Shown here: piece after piece, positions 51,289-61,450 of the stretch
Layout of the letters: each line of letters starts with the position of its first letter
How positions within the stretch are numbered: position 1 is the stretch's first letter
DNA from: Pseudovibrio sp000156235
GTDB taxonomy: Bacteria; Pseudomonadota; Alphaproteobacteria; Rhizobiales; Stappiaceae
DNA length: 64,000 bases
NCBI RefSeq assembly: GCF_000156235.1
Contig: NZ_DS996807.1
Span: 248,001-312,000 of the forward strand
Direction of reading: 5' to 3'
Position numbers and translations under genes: made by a program
The notes under the pieces: generated by a model
What the model was told of the DNA's origin: nothing
The model's database searches: none
What the model saw: only the letters and a program-made list of their open reading frames with translations

Positions 51289-53283
51289 ATGCGCATTCCA
51301 AAGTTCGCCTGGATATATTCCGTCGTAACGAGAGTTACGGCCCTTGGATTACTGCCGATACTTGTGCTGGGTGGGGCACTGTTTTCCCTCTCCCAAATGA
51401 ATAGTCAAAATGATGAGTTTCAGAAAAACACGCAGACCTACAATCAGCTGATGCAAAACGCTCAGGCGATCAGTGCTGCAGTTGATCGTATGCGCGCAAT
51501 TGGGGGAGAGTTTTTGCTCCACCCAAAAGCAGAGGCCGCTGATATTGCTGCAGAGGCCCGCGAGCGCGTTGTTGTATTGGTTGAAGAAACACGCGAGCTG
51601 AACGTTTCGGGCATCGAAGATGAGCTCTACGACAATCTGGAAGGCTATGCCTACGGGTTCTCTGAGACATTCGGCGCCGTTGTAGAAGCGACGTTGGAGC
51701 GTGGCACCAACTCTGACGGAGGCCTCATTTCAGTCCTCCAGGGTGCAAGCTCCACAATGCAGCTGGAAATCAACAAGGCACGCCGTCAGTTGAACGTCAG
51801 CAAAGATACACACCGTGTTGCAGGCTTACTGAAAGACCTTCAGGCCATGGAATGGACCATTGGCGTTGATGGCTACGAAATTGAAAAGAGCACTTTCAAG
51901 AGCCGTATTGAGCAGTTTGGCATGGTTATCCAAACCGCGAAGATGCCAGAAGAAACATCTGCCAAGGTCAATGAACTCTGGGCCACTTACACGGAAACAC
52001 TGGACGAAATCGAAACCCTGAATGCGGACATTCAGGAGGAAATGGTCTTCGCGCTGGAACAGCTGGATGAGATGATCCCTGCAGCGCAGCAGCTCAATGA
52101 TTTCGGTGTTGCGGGAGAGCAAGAAGCAACAGCGCTGCACCATGAAGCTTCAGCTGCCAGCATGCAGCGCTTTTTGTTGCAGGCCGGCGCAATGGGCGTC
52201 ATCGGTCTGATGATCGCTGGTTACATCGCGTGGCGCATCTCTCGTCCGCTGGCTAATCTGCATCAGGCCATGAGCGTACTGGCAAAGGGTGATGTCTCAA
52301 TCGATATCGAAGGCACCAATGGCCGCGATGAGTTTGCCAAGATGGCAAAGATCCTCGAAGTGTTCCGTGCCAATGCCATTGAGCGCAATCAGCTCAACGA
52401 TGAGCGGGATGAAGACAACAACCGTCGTCAGGAGCGTGAGCAAAAAGTGGCCATGCTGGTGCGTGAGTTTGAACGAGCAGCAACAGCCGCGGGCGACGGT
52501 TTCAACTCAGCAATCCAGTCACTGCACGAAGCTTCATTTGCATTGAACGTCACCGTAGAAAGCGTCTCCGACAAAGCTGGTAAGGCTGGAGAAGCCGTCA
52601 GCCACGCCTCTTCCTCTGTTGCAACGGTGGCATCCGCCAGTGAGGAAATGTCTCTCTCCATTAAGGAAGTGGCTTCCGAAGCTGTAAATTCCAAAGACGT
52701 TGCGGATGAAGTTGGCAGTCTTGTCATCAACACCTCCAAGACAATTCAGGAACTCGCAGAGTCCGCATCTCGCATTGGCCAGGTCGTCAACCTCATTAAG
52801 GACATTGCCGACCAGACCAACCTCCTTGCGCTCAACGCGACCATTGAAGCGGCTCGTGCAGGTGAGATGGGCAAAGGCTTCGCAGTTGTAGCATCTGAGG
52901 TGAAGCATCTGGCCAACCAGACCACCACAGCGACTGAGGAAATCTCTCAACAGATCCATGCAATTCAGCAGGTTTCTACAGATGCGGTTGGTTCCATTGA
53001 AAAGGTAACCAGCATGATGGAAAAGCTGTCCACCAGCTCTTCTGCCGTAGCCGCAGCCGTGGAACAGCAATCTGTAACCGTGGGTGAAATTGCCCGCTCA
53101 GTCACAGACGCCTCTGATCAATCCCGCATTGGCGAGTCTGAAATGATTGAGGTTGCCAATACCATTGAAAACTCCACCAAGACGGCAGAGGACATCAACA
53201 ATCAGGCAGACAGCATCTCTGAAGAGGCTGATCAGTTCAACCGCTCGATCAAAGCCTTCCTTGAGGATGTTCAGGCTGCCTAA
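51289..53283 (+). CDS. Methyl-accepting chemotaxis protein
   Basis: A 664-residue membrane chemoreceptor. TM1 is at about residues 15-33 (VTALGLLPILVLGGALFSL), followed by a ~260-residue helical periplasmic sensor. TM2 is near 296-314 (GAMGVIGLMIAGYIAWRI), with HAMP next (RPLANLHQAMSVLAKGDVSI). The signalling domain from ~420 has the conserved hairpin tip DQTNLLALNATIEAARAGEM. The ligand is unknown; the sensor is helical rather than Cache-like by sequence. GGGGGG precedes the ATG by 6 nt. No che genes are nearby. Confidence 0.94.
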   Translation: MRIPKFAWIYSVVTRVTALGLLPILVLGGALFSLSQMNSQNDEFQKNTQTYNQLMQNAQAISAAVDRMRAIGGEFLLHPKAEAADIAAEARERVVVLVEETRELNVSGIEDELYDNLEGYAYGFSETFGAVVEATLERGTNSDGGLISVLQGASSTMQLEINKARRQLNVSKDTHRVAGLLKDLQAMEWTIGVDGYEIEKSTFKSRIEQFGMVIQTAKMPEETSAKVNELWATYTETLDEIETLNADIQEEMVFALEQLDEMIPAAQQLNDFGVAGEQEATALHHEASAASMQRFLLQAGAMGVIGLMIAGYIAWRISRPLANLHQAMSVLAKGDVSIDIEGTNGRDEFAKMAKILEVFRANAIERNQLNDERDEDNNRRQEREQKVAMLVREFERAATAAGDGFNSAIQSLHEASFALNVTVESVSDKAGKAGEAVSHASSSVATVASASEEMSLSIKEVASEAVNSKDVADEVGSLVINTSKTIQELAESASRIGQVVNLIKDIADQTNLLALNATIEAARAGEMGKGFAVVASEVKHLANQTTTATEEISQQIHAIQQVSTDAVGSIEKVTSMMEKLSTSSSAVAAAVEQQSVTVGEIARSVTDASDQSRIGESEMIEVANTIENSTKTAEDINNQADSISEEADQFNRSIKAFLEDVQAA

Positions 53284-53309
53284 GCCTCTTAAAATTTACA
53301 ATTATTTCA

Positions 53310-53338
53310 ACGCAGTGGGCTCGCTCACTGCGTTTTTT
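53310..53338 (+). terminator. Rho-independent terminator of the MCP gene
   Basis: CGCAGTG / CACTGCG with an 8-nt loop followed by six T residues. Confidence 0.92.
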
Positions 53339-53448
53339 ATTGTGTGGGCGAGGTCAACTGTGAGTTATCTGCGGCATAGAGGCCGCAGGGCTTGCCCAAG
53401 GGAAAGCTTCTTTATAAGGTCCGGCAATCCTCAAACGAGGATCAAGCG

Positions 53449-53538
53449 GGAGAGTTGCCGGAGTGGTCGAACGGGGCGGTCTCGAAAACCGTTGAGCACG
53501 CAAGTGTTCCGAGGGTTCGAATCCCTCACTCTCCGCCA
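53449..53538 (+). tRNA. tRNA-Ser (CGA)
   Basis: A 90-nt class II tRNA. The acceptor GGAGAGT pairs with ACTCTCC, the anticodon stem GCGGT/ACCGT encloses loop CTCGAAA with anticodon CGA, a long variable arm follows, then T-arm GGGTTCGAATCCC, and CCA is encoded. Its 3' end marks the left boundary of the probable genomic island. Confidence 0.96.
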
Positions 53539-53591
53539 TTGTGTTTATTAACTATCTGATTTTTATGAGTTATTTTGATTGGTGTGATTGC

Positions 53592-53613
53592 TGATCCCCC
53601 AATTGATCCCCCA
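53592..53613. repeat. Tandem 12-bp direct repeat near the tRNA-Ser end
   Basis: TGATCCCCCA occurs twice, separated by AT (12-bp stride), 54 bp after the tRNA CCA. Such short direct repeats next to tRNA-linked islands can be integrase or excisionase binding sites; here it is a guess. Confidence 0.4.
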
Positions 53614-53830
53614 CTGCAAAAGCTGTGTATGAGTTAAGTGACGCACTCTCAAAGGGCGCACTGCTTCCTCTGGAACGTCATCGCCAGAATGAAAACTTAG
53701 GCTCTTCATTGATCCTAAGTGTGCTTGTTGGCATCTCATGAAAACTCTGTGCTCTACGGCAATTCGCTCTTTCTGCGAGGGCGCTGCGGTCTTACACTCC
53801 CGCCAGCCCATTCATATTCAGGAAATCTCC

Positions 53831-55345
53831 ATGTCAGTTGCGCGTGTTTCGCAAGATCAGATCAACAAGGCCGCTTGGGGTGCTTGTGACACCTTCCGTG
53901 GTGTGGTCGATCCATCCATTTACAAGGACTACGTCCTGACCATGTTGTTCCTCAAGTACATCTCGGATGTCTGGCAGGATCATTATGATGGGTTCAAACA
54001 GCAATATGGCAACGAGCCTGAGCTGATTGCGGAGATGATGAAGAACGAGGTCTTTGTGCTGCCGGAAGGAGCAAGCTTCGGTTCCCTTTATGACAAGCGT
54101 CATCAACCCGGCAACGGCGAGCGCATTGATGTGGCGCTCACTGCCATTGAAGAGGCCAACGGTGCCAAGCTGCGCGATGTGTTCCAGGGTATCTCGTTCA
54201 ACTCCAACAACCTGGGAGATGAGCAGCAGAAGAATGACATTCTGCGCCATGTGCTGGAGGACTTTGCCAGGGATGAGATGAACCTGCGCCCAAGCCGTGT
54301 GGGCAATCTGGACGTTATTGGCGGGGCCTATGAATACCTGATCTCCCGTTTTGCGGCGACCGCTGGCAAAAAGGCCGGAGAGTTTTATACCCCAGCGGAG
54401 GTCTCCGAGTTGATGGCGGAGCTGGTCACCCCGCAAGAGGGCGATGAGATTTGTGATCCCACCTGTGGCTCCGGCTCCCTGCTGATGAAGTGCGGACGCC
54501 AGATCAGCGCGAGGACCGGCAAAAAGACCTACGCCCTGTTTGGTCAGGAGGCCATTGGCTCCACCTGGGCGCTTGCCAAGATGAACATGTTCCTGCACGG
54601 CGAGACCAATCACCAGATTGAATGGGGCGATACCATCCGCAACCCCAAGCTCCGCACTCGTGAGGATGCCCTGCGCAAGTTTGACGTGGTGGTCGCCAAT
54701 CCGCCGTTCAGCCTCGATAAATGGGGCATAGAACAGGCCGAAAAAGACGCCTTCGGTCGCTTCAGCCGAGGTTTGCCCCCAAAAACCAAGGGCGATTATG
54801 CCTTTATCTCCCACATGGTGGAGACATTGAAGGATGACACGGGCCGCATGGCGGTGGTTGTGCCCCATGGTGTGCTGTTCCGTGGCTCCAGCGAAGGCAA
54901 AATCCGCAAGGCTCTGATTGAAGAAAACCTGCTGGACGCTGTCATTGGCCTGCCGGAAAAACTGTTCTTCGGCACCGGTATTCCAGCAGCTATTCTAATC
55001 TTCAAAAAGGGCAAGGGGGATAACTCTGTGCTGTTTATTGATGCCTCCCGCGAATACGTGGAGGGCACCAACCAGAACCAGCTCAACGAGACCCATATCG
55101 CCAAGATCGTCAAGACCTACACGGCACGGCAGACTGCAGAGAAATACGCCTATGTGGCAGGGCTGGACGAGGTGAAGGAAAACGACTTCAACCTCAACAT
55201 CCCGCGTTATGTGGACACCTTTGAGGAAGAAGAAGAGATCGACCTCATGGCCGTGCGTGCCGAGCGCGAACAGCTGAAGGCAGAGATGACCGAGCTGGAA
55301 GCCAAAATGGACGCCTACCTGAAGGAGCTGGGTTATGGTTCCTGA
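53831..55345 (+). CDS. hsdM: Type I restriction-modification system, methyltransferase subunit
   Basis: The adenine-N6 methyltransferase subunit of a type I R-M system. It has 504 residues. The SAM-binding motif I is DPTCGSGSLLMKCGRQ near residue 215, and catalytic motif IV is NPPF (residue ~292) followed by SLDKWG. The N-terminal HsdM helical domain (INKAAWGACDTFRGVVDPSI) is also clear. The ATG at 53831 is preceded by AGGAA. hsdS begins 11 bp before its stop, so the two are coupled. Confidence 0.95.
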   Translation: MSVARVSQDQINKAAWGACDTFRGVVDPSIYKDYVLTMLFLKYISDVWQDHYDGFKQQYGNEPELIAEMMKNEVFVLPEGASFGSLYDKRHQPGNGERIDVALTAIEEANGAKLRDVFQGISFNSNNLGDEQQKNDILRHVLEDFARDEMNLRPSRVGNLDVIGGAYEYLISRFAATAGKKAGEFYTPAEVSELMAELVTPQEGDEICDPTCGSGSLLMKCGRQISARTGKKTYALFGQEAIGSTWALAKMNMFLHGETNHQIEWGDTIRNPKLRTREDALRKFDVVVANPPFSLDKWGIEQAEKDAFGRFSRGLPPKTKGDYAFISHMVETLKDDTGRMAVVVPHGVLFRGSSEGKIRKALIEENLLDAVIGLPEKLFFGTGIPAAILIFKKGKGDNSVLFIDASREYVEGTNQNQLNETHIAKIVKTYTARQTAEKYAYVAGLDEVKENDFNLNIPRYVDTFEEEEEIDLMAVRAEREQLKAEMTELEAKMDAYLKELGYGS

Positions 55346-56537
55346 GGGGTGGACGGAGACAAGGCTTGGTGAAATTGTAATTCATAGAAAAGGCTATGCC
55401 TTTGACTCAAAGGACTATGACCAAGCTGGCCGTAGGATCATTCGCATTTCAGATACCACTAGGGACGGCATTGGTAATGAACGAGTGGTTTGTGTCCCAC
55501 ACGAAGTTGCAAAAGATCTTGAGACCTATGCGTTAGACACAGGCGATGTCTTATTATCTACCGTAGGTTCTAGGCCTCATCTCCTTGACTCAATGGTCGG
55601 TAAGGTCGTTCGCGTCCCTGAAGGCGTAAAAGGTGCATTGTTGAACCAAAACCTGGTTCGGCTTGACCCGATTTCACGTGATATTAATAGAGAGCACTTG
55701 TTTGCAGTCCTCAAAGACAAGCGATTTATCTATTACATCTCCACTCTGGTGAGAGGGAATGCCAATCAAGTCTCCATTACTCTTGCCGAACTGTTCCAAT
55801 ACAAGTTCAGCCTCCCCCCCCTCCCAGAGCAAAAGAAGATCGCGGAGATACTGGGGACGTGGGATCGGGCCATTGAGGTTGCCGAGAAGCAACTTAAGAA
55901 CGCTGAAGCCCAAAAACGCGCCCTCATGCAACACCTACTCGCCGGCACCCACCGCCTCAAGGGCTTCGAGGACAGTGAGTGGAAGACCGTGAAGCTAGGG
56001 GATGTGTGCGAGTTCCTTGATGGGATGCGAAAGCCTATAAAGGCTGCTGATCGCGCGACGATGCAAGGACAAAACCCCTATTACGGTGCAACCGGAATCA
56101 TTGATTGGGTAGATGCATTCATATTTGATGAGCCATTGTTGCTTCTAGGAGAAGACGGCGAAAATATTCTATCTCGCAATCTTCCTCATGTGTTTCGGAT
56201 CGAAGGCAAATCATGGGTAAATAATCATGCACACGTTTTGCGCCCAAAATCTGAAGTCTCACATGCTTTTGTGTGCGAGTTCCTCGAGAGTCTTGATTAT
56301 CGAAAGTATAACTCCGGCTCGGCTCAGCCGAAGTTAAATAAAAAAGTGTGTGAGAGCATACCTGTATTACTGCCCTGTTTTGAAGAGCAGAAGGCAATCG
56401 GCGCCATTCTAGAGATCTCTGATCAACAAGTGCATAACTGCAAAGCAAAACTAAACCACCTCCGCACCGAAAAACGTGCCCTCATGCAGCAGTTGTTGAC
56501 GGGCAAGAAGCGGGTGAAGGTGGAAGAGGCGGCTTGA
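55335..56537 (+). CDS. hsdS: Type I restriction-modification system, specificity subunit
   Basis: The DNA-recognition subunit with 400 residues and two target-recognition domains. Each TRD ends in a coiled-coil conserved region: FSLPPLPEQKKIAEILGTWD with AEKQLKNAEAQKRALMQHLL near residue 190, and PCFEEQKAIGAILEISDQQV with RTEKRALMQQLLTG at the C-terminus. Both halves together should read a bipartite DNA target. It overlaps hsdM by 11 bp. GC content is lower in the TRDs, as usual for exchanged recognition domains. Confidence 0.93.
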   Translation: MVPEGWTETRLGEIVIHRKGYAFDSKDYDQAGRRIIRISDTTRDGIGNERVVCVPHEVAKDLETYALDTGDVLLSTVGSRPHLLDSMVGKVVRVPEGVKGALLNQNLVRLDPISRDINREHLFAVLKDKRFIYYISTLVRGNANQVSITLAELFQYKFSLPPLPEQKKIAEILGTWDRAIEVAEKQLKNAEAQKRALMQHLLAGTHRLKGFEDSEWKTVKLGDVCEFLDGMRKPIKAADRATMQGQNPYYGATGIIDWVDAFIFDEPLLLLGEDGENILSRNLPHVFRIEGKSWVNNHAHVLRPKSEVSHAFVCEFLESLDYRKYNSGSAQPKLNKKVCESIPVLLPCFEEQKAIGAILEISDQQVHNCKAKLNHLRTEKRALMQQLLTGKKRVKVEEAA

Positions 56538-57426
56538 GCCTTTGACTGTGTGAGTGGGTCCTGTTGGCAGTCTCTGGTCCTTTTCATGCGTGCGGGGCAG
56601 TCGTTTTGTCCGGGAGTGTTTCGCTCTGGGTCCCGGATATGCGCTGCGCTTTTCCGGGATGACGGCGGTGGAGACGGCAAATCTGCCCCGCCATGGCAGC
56701 GGTGTGGCAGGTGAACACCTTGCCCCATCGCCTCAGCATCTTAACGTTACACTTAGCGATAACCGTGCCTCCCTCTTTGCTGTGCTTAGCGATCACCGCA
56801 TCTCCCTCTCTGCCGTCATCCCTGACTTGATCAGAGACCCAGAGCACCTTGCCCCTTCGTCTCTGGTTCTCCTGGTGAATGCGGTGATGCTGCAATAGCA
56901 GCGCAAGCGACAAGAGCACCGCGTGGCTTGCCAAGCAGTGTGGTGATTATGATCTCCCGAAGAACGGGATGGGCAAGGGCACAGGCAATACCTGCGCTAC
57001 TTGTTAAAAAATGTTTCTTCGGCATTGGCTGGTGCCTTGCCCGGGCGTTTTTGCAGGAGGCTAAAGCCAAGGTCCAAAAGACACTTGGAAGAGCTAAGAC
57101 TGTTGGAAAGCCTCAGTTCTCAGTGCTGGCGCCCTTTGGTTTGACCGGACATCCGCTATCCCTCAACACTGTTGGCGAAAGGGGAACCTCCACGGACCTG
57201 CCAGATGATGCGTTACTTCATCCGGTAGCCCCGCCCTGCCCACGCCGCACTGACGGTCGGTCCGCCAGCTGCCCGAATGCGTGAACATGTACTTAGTATG
57301 CGGCAGCTTGTACGCGGCGGGGATAAGTTTTTGTGTCTGCATACAAACGCGCAGGTCATCAAAGCTGTGCGTGTGCTTATTTCATGTTACAACTCAAGCA
57401 ATTGATTTGCCTGATTTGGGACCAAC
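56538..57426. other. Non-coding gap between hsdS and hsdR with repeats
   Basis: About 890 bp with no convincing gene, unusual inside a type I operon. It contains an inverted-repeat element near 56621-56662 (CCGGATATGCGCTGCGC and surrounding TCCGGGATGACG), a type widespread between alphaproteobacterial genes. Around 56812-56850 there is another such fragment (CGTCATCCCTGACTTGATCA). A 33-bp imperfect tandem repeat lies at 56752-56817. hsdR therefore probably has its own promoter. Confidence 0.6.
56752..56817. repeat. Two 33-bp imperfect tandem repeats
   Basis: Units starting CTTAGCGAT at 56752 and 56785 share CTTAGCGAT, ACCG, CTCCCTCT and GC in the same spacing. Confidence 0.7.
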
Positions 57427-60400
57427 ATGAACCAGATGCCGCCGCTTTCTTCCCGCCCGGACACCCGTGAAGATGCGTCCTCCAAGATCCCGGCGCTTGC
57501 GCTGATGATGAATATGGGCTGGACCTATATCAGCCCCGAGGTGTGTACGCGCCGTCGTGGTTTGCTTCGTGCTGTTCTGCTGGAAGATACAATTGCAAAG
57601 CATCTGGAGGCTTATCGAACGGCAGAGGGATATGCTCTGAGTGCCAGCGCTAAGGCTCAGGTTCTTAAAGCACTGAAGAACCTCGGCATCAACGAGGGCC
57701 TGCTTGCTGCAAACGAGACGCTCTACAAGCATCTGCTTTACGGCGTCACGGTCAGCGAAGTGCGTGAGGGTAAAAAACTCAGCCTCACGGTTCCACTGGT
57801 AAACTGGGAGAATGTGGCAGCAAACACGTTTGAAGTCGCCACCGAGATGAGCGTAGAGCGAGAAGGGAGTAGCCAGACCTATCGCCCTGATATCGTCGGC
57901 TTCCTCAATGGCATTCCCGTTGCTGTGATTGAAGCTAAGCGCCCTGTTGGCTCCAAAGACGATAAGATGGTTGAGGAGGGCATCAGTCAGCACCTGCGCA
58001 ACCAACAACAAGACGGTATTTTGTCCCTCTATGCTTACGCCCAGCTCCTGCTGTCCATTGCCGACACCGCTGGGCGCTACGGCACCACAAACACACCACT
58101 GAAATTCTGGAGTGCGTGGCGAGAGGACAAAATCAGCGATGAGCAAATCCATCGCGTTAAGAACCTGAAGCTGCCTGAAGATGCTTGCAGATCGCTCCTG
58201 AAGGATGCAGACGCAAAAGCAAGAGACCACTTCACCAAGCTGTGGTCGCAGGACGTGAGTGTCACAGAGCAGGACAGGCTCCTAATGGGGCTGCTTCAGC
58301 CAGAGCGACTACTGGACTTCCTGCGCTACTTCATTCTGTTTGACAAAAAAGCCGGAAAGATCGCTGCCAGATACCAGCAAGTCTTCGGCGTTAAAGCCAT
58401 GCTGGAAACCGTTGGGGATAGGAAGCCTGAGGGAGGGCGAGAGGGCGGCGTCATCTGGCACACCACAGGCTCCGGCAAGTCCTACACCATGGTGCTGTTG
58501 TGCCGCGCCCTGCTGCTGAACCCTGAGACCGCCAACTGCCGTGTTATCGTCATCACCGACAGGACGGATCTGGAAAAGCAACTCTCCGCAACCTTCCTGT
58601 CTGGTGGGGCTTTCGGGTCTGCCGTCGCCGCCAAAAAAGACGGTGCCCGTGCGCGTGCCGGATCTGGTAAGGAACTGGCGCTGAAGATCGGTAAGGGCGA
58701 TGAGCGTATCATGTTCACCCTGCTGCAAAAGTTCAACTCCGCCGCCAAACTGCCGGAATGCAAGAACGAGAGCGAAGACCTGATCGTGCTAGTGGATGAA
58801 GGCCACCGCAGTCAGGGCGGTGAGAACCACGAGCGCATGCGTCTGGCGCTACCCAATGCAGCCTATATTGCTTTCACAGGCACTCCGCTGCTCAAAGAAG
58901 ACAAGACCCGCAACAAGTTCGGCAAAATCCTTCACGCTTATACCATGCAGCGGGCTGTTGAAGATGGTACGGTCACGCCTCTGCTTTATGAAGAACGGCG
59001 CCCTGAGGTGGACATCAATGATGCCGCTGTCGATAACCAGTTCGATGATATCACCGATGGCATGACAGACGCCCAGAAGGCTGACTTCAAGCGCAAGAAC
59101 TCCAGCAAGGGCTTGGTTTATGGTTCTGAGCGCCGCATCGCTCTCATTGCACGCGACCTTTCCAAACACTTCTCCGATAACTTCAAGGATCTGGGGCTTA
59201 AGGCACAGCTTGCCACGGACAGTAAGCTCTCTGCGATCCGTTACAAGCGAGAACTGGACAGGATCGGAAAAGTCACCTCAGCCATTGTTATCTCGCCTCC
59301 AGACACGCGAGAAGGCCATGAAGATACTAATGCCGCCAACGCGCCGGAAGTACAGCGTTGGTGGAAGGAAAACGTGGGAGCGGATGCAGAGGCCTACGAA
59401 AATAGTGTGATTGAGGACTTCGGGACAGAAGGCGCTCCGCATGTGCTCATCGTTGTCGACAAGCTGCTGACAGGCTTTGATGAGCCTAAAAACGCGGTGC
59501 TTTATATCGACAAGAACATCAAGGAGCACAACCTACTTCAGGCTATCGCCCGTGTGAATCGTCTGCATGAGGACAAACAGTTCGGCTATCTGGTGGACTA
59601 TCGTGGCATTCTGAAAGAGCTGGATACCTCTTTGCAGGACTATCAGGAGCTGGAAGCCAAGACTGTTCAAGGATATGACCCTGAGGATTTAGAGGGAACA
59701 TACAGCCGCGTTGATGTGGAGTATAAGCGTCTGCCAGATTTGCATAGAAAGCTCTGGGCGATCTTCTCTGATGTAAAAAACAAGCACGACCGTGAGGCTT
59801 TCCGTCAAGTGCTTGTCCCTCGCATGGTGGCAGATGAGGTTGGTGTTTCCTATGACCAGTCCCAGAAAATCCGCGACGACTTTTATGAAGCACTCACCAG
59901 TTTTGGGATGTGCTTAAAGGTGGCCCTTTCAACCTCTTGGTTCTTCAAAGACCCAGCATTTCCAGATGCTAAGGTCGACAACTACAAGAAGGATTTGAAG
60001 TTCTTCACCGAGATCCGAGCGCAAGCCCGATTGGATGCTCAGGAGACCGTGGACTATTCAGCCTACGAAAAGCAAATTCGGGATCTGGTGGATCGGGAAG
60101 TTACAGGTGTCAAAGTTCATGACCCTGAAGGTATTCTCGACGTCAATAAGATGGGTGAAGTTCCTGAGGATGGCGACGACCCCAAAGACTGGACTGACGA
60201 GAGAGCACAGAACGAGGCTGATACGATCTCCAGCAGGCTCCGCAAAACCATTGAAGAAGACCTAGACGATGATCCGTATGCTCAGGCTGTCTTCTCCGAA
60301 CTGCTGCGTAAAGCCATCGAAGAAGCGAAAGCAAGCTTTGAGCACCCGCATCTACAATATGATCTATTCAAAGATCTGGAGGATACAGTTAACCAAGGTG

Positions 60401-60723
60401 CTACACCGGACACTCCTGAGGCTATCAGAAGCAACAAGCATCAACGTGCCTACTACGGTATCTTCAGGATTGCTGTCGCAGACCATGGGCTGGAGGATCA
60501 TGGTGAAGATCACTTCATCAATGAAGCAATGCACATAGACACTGTCGTGAATGAGGCCGTTGCTGCTAACACCTTGTCACAGGAAGCGATCTATCAGCAA
60601 ATAAAGCAAAAGCTGCTGCCCCATTTCTTCAAGCAGTATGGCGGACTGGAAATGGCGAATACCCTCATAGATAAGATCATCGACAAAACCCGGAAAGGCG
60701 TTAGCCGCGATGACTTCCGATGA
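57427..60723 (+). CDS. hsdR: Type I restriction-modification system, restriction (motor) subunit
   Basis: The ATP-driven DNA translocase and nuclease of the type I system, 1098 residues. The N-terminal nuclease has the PD-(D/E)xK site in RPDIVGFLNGIPVAVIEAKR near residue 160. The SF2 helicase follows with Walker A WHTTGSGKSYTMVLL (~residue 345), DEGHRSQ (motif II), SAT-like FTGTPL (motif III) and later helicase motifs around NLLQAIARVNRLHEDK. The C-terminal helical domain joins it to HsdM/S. The start is the ATG at 57427, with a weak ribosome site. It is separated from hsdS by a repeat-bearing gap and overlaps the next gene by 14 bp. Confidence 0.95.
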   Translation: MNQMPPLSSRPDTREDASSKIPALALMMNMGWTYISPEVCTRRRGLLRAVLLEDTIAKHLEAYRTAEGYALSASAKAQVLKALKNLGINEGLLAANETLYKHLLYGVTVSEVREGKKLSLTVPLVNWENVAANTFEVATEMSVEREGSSQTYRPDIVGFLNGIPVAVIEAKRPVGSKDDKMVEEGISQHLRNQQQDGILSLYAYAQLLLSIADTAGRYGTTNTPLKFWSAWREDKISDEQIHRVKNLKLPEDACRSLLKDADAKARDHFTKLWSQDVSVTEQDRLLMGLLQPERLLDFLRYFILFDKKAGKIAARYQQVFGVKAMLETVGDRKPEGGREGGVIWHTTGSGKSYTMVLLCRALLLNPETANCRVIVITDRTDLEKQLSATFLSGGAFGSAVAAKKDGARARAGSGKELALKIGKGDERIMFTLLQKFNSAAKLPECKNESEDLIVLVDEGHRSQGGENHERMRLALPNAAYIAFTGTPLLKEDKTRNKFGKILHAYTMQRAVEDGTVTPLLYEERRPEVDINDAAVDNQFDDITDGMTDAQKADFKRKNSSKGLVYGSERRIALIARDLSKHFSDNFKDLGLKAQLATDSKLSAIRYKRELDRIGKVTSAIVISPPDTREGHEDTNAANAPEVQRWWKENVGADAEAYENSVIEDFGTEGAPHVLIVVDKLLTGFDEPKNAVLYIDKNIKEHNLLQAIARVNRLHEDKQFGYLVDYRGILKELDTSLQDYQELEAKTVQGYDPEDLEGTYSRVDVEYKRLPDLHRKLWAIFSDVKNKHDREAFRQVLVPRMVADEVGVSYDQSQKIRDDFYEALTSFGMCLKVALSTSWFFKDPAFPDAKVDNYKKDLKFFTEIRAQARLDAQETVDYSAYEKQIRDLVDREVTGVKVHDPEGILDVNKMGEVPEDGDDPKDWTDERAQNEADTISSRLRKTIEEDLDDDPYAQAVFSELLRKAIEEAKASFEHPHLQYDLFKDLEDTVNQGATPDTPEAIRSNKHQRAYYGIFRIAVADHGLEDHGEDHFINEAMHIDTVVNEAVAANTLSQEAIYQQIKQKLLPHFFKQYGGLEMANTLIDKIIDKTRKGVSRDDFR

Positions 60724-61450
60724 TGCCCAGAATGTTCTTGTATATGGGGCTGAGCGCATTCCCTATTCGGTGCAGGCATCGAAGGGGAAGAAGCGGAAAG
60801 TAGCGATCCATGTTGAACCAGATGGCAAGGTGATTGTTGAAGCTCCACCAGAAGCTTCTCAGGCCTCAATAGAAGCTGCTGTTAAGCGGCGGGGGCGATG
60901 GGTCTACGAACATGTAAAAGACTCTCTGCGACGCCAAGAGCACGTTCTGGAGCGCAACTATGTGAGCGGTGAGGCTGTGTTCTATCTTGGGCGCAGATAC
61001 AAACTTAAGGTGCTCGAAGTGCCGAAAGCGGACCGTAGCGTGAAACTGCGCGGTGGCTATATTGAAGTGAGGTCAGAAAACACGGACCCTCAGGTGATCA
61101 GAGGTCGCCTCCGGGGGTGGTACAAGGTTCGTGCTCAGACGTACCTTGGTAAAAGGCTGGAAGTTATTGGGGAACGTCTGCCTTGGATTGCCCAGCGTCC
61201 GCAATTTTATTTTATGGATACTGAGAAGCGATGGGGGGGATGTTCAGTGGATGGTACTGTTCAGCTTAACCCTTTCCTTGTGAAAGCTCCTCGGGATTGC
61301 ATCGACTATGTGCTTCTTCATGAGCTATGTCACCACAAAGAGCACAATCACAGTCCTGCATTCTATGCGTTGCTGGATCGATACGATCCAAATTGGAAGG
61401 CGACCAAGCTTAAGTTAGACGATATGGCGGAACTGCTGCTGAATGAGTGA
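60710..61450 (+). CDS. YgjP-like (DUF45, M48-related) metallopeptidase
   Basis: A 246-residue protein with the zinc-peptidase motif HELCHHKEHNH near residue 207, preceded by the WGGCSVDGTVQLNP segment typical of the YgjP/DUF45 family. It starts inside the hsdR 3' end (14-bp overlap), so it is part of the operon. Genes of this family often accompany type I R-M operons, which suggests a linked role, but no function is established. It may process a phage or R-M protein; that is speculation. Confidence 0.9.
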   Translation: MTSDDAQNVLVYGAERIPYSVQASKGKKRKVAIHVEPDGKVIVEAPPEASQASIEAAVKRRGRWVYEHVKDSLRRQEHVLERNYVSGEAVFYLGRRYKLKVLEVPKADRSVKLRGGYIEVRSENTDPQVIRGRLRGWYKVRAQTYLGKRLEVIGERLPWIAQRPQFYFMDTEKRWGGCSVDGTVQLNPFLVKAPRDCIDYVLLHELCHHKEHNHSPAFYALLDRYDPNWKATKLKLDDMAELLLNE

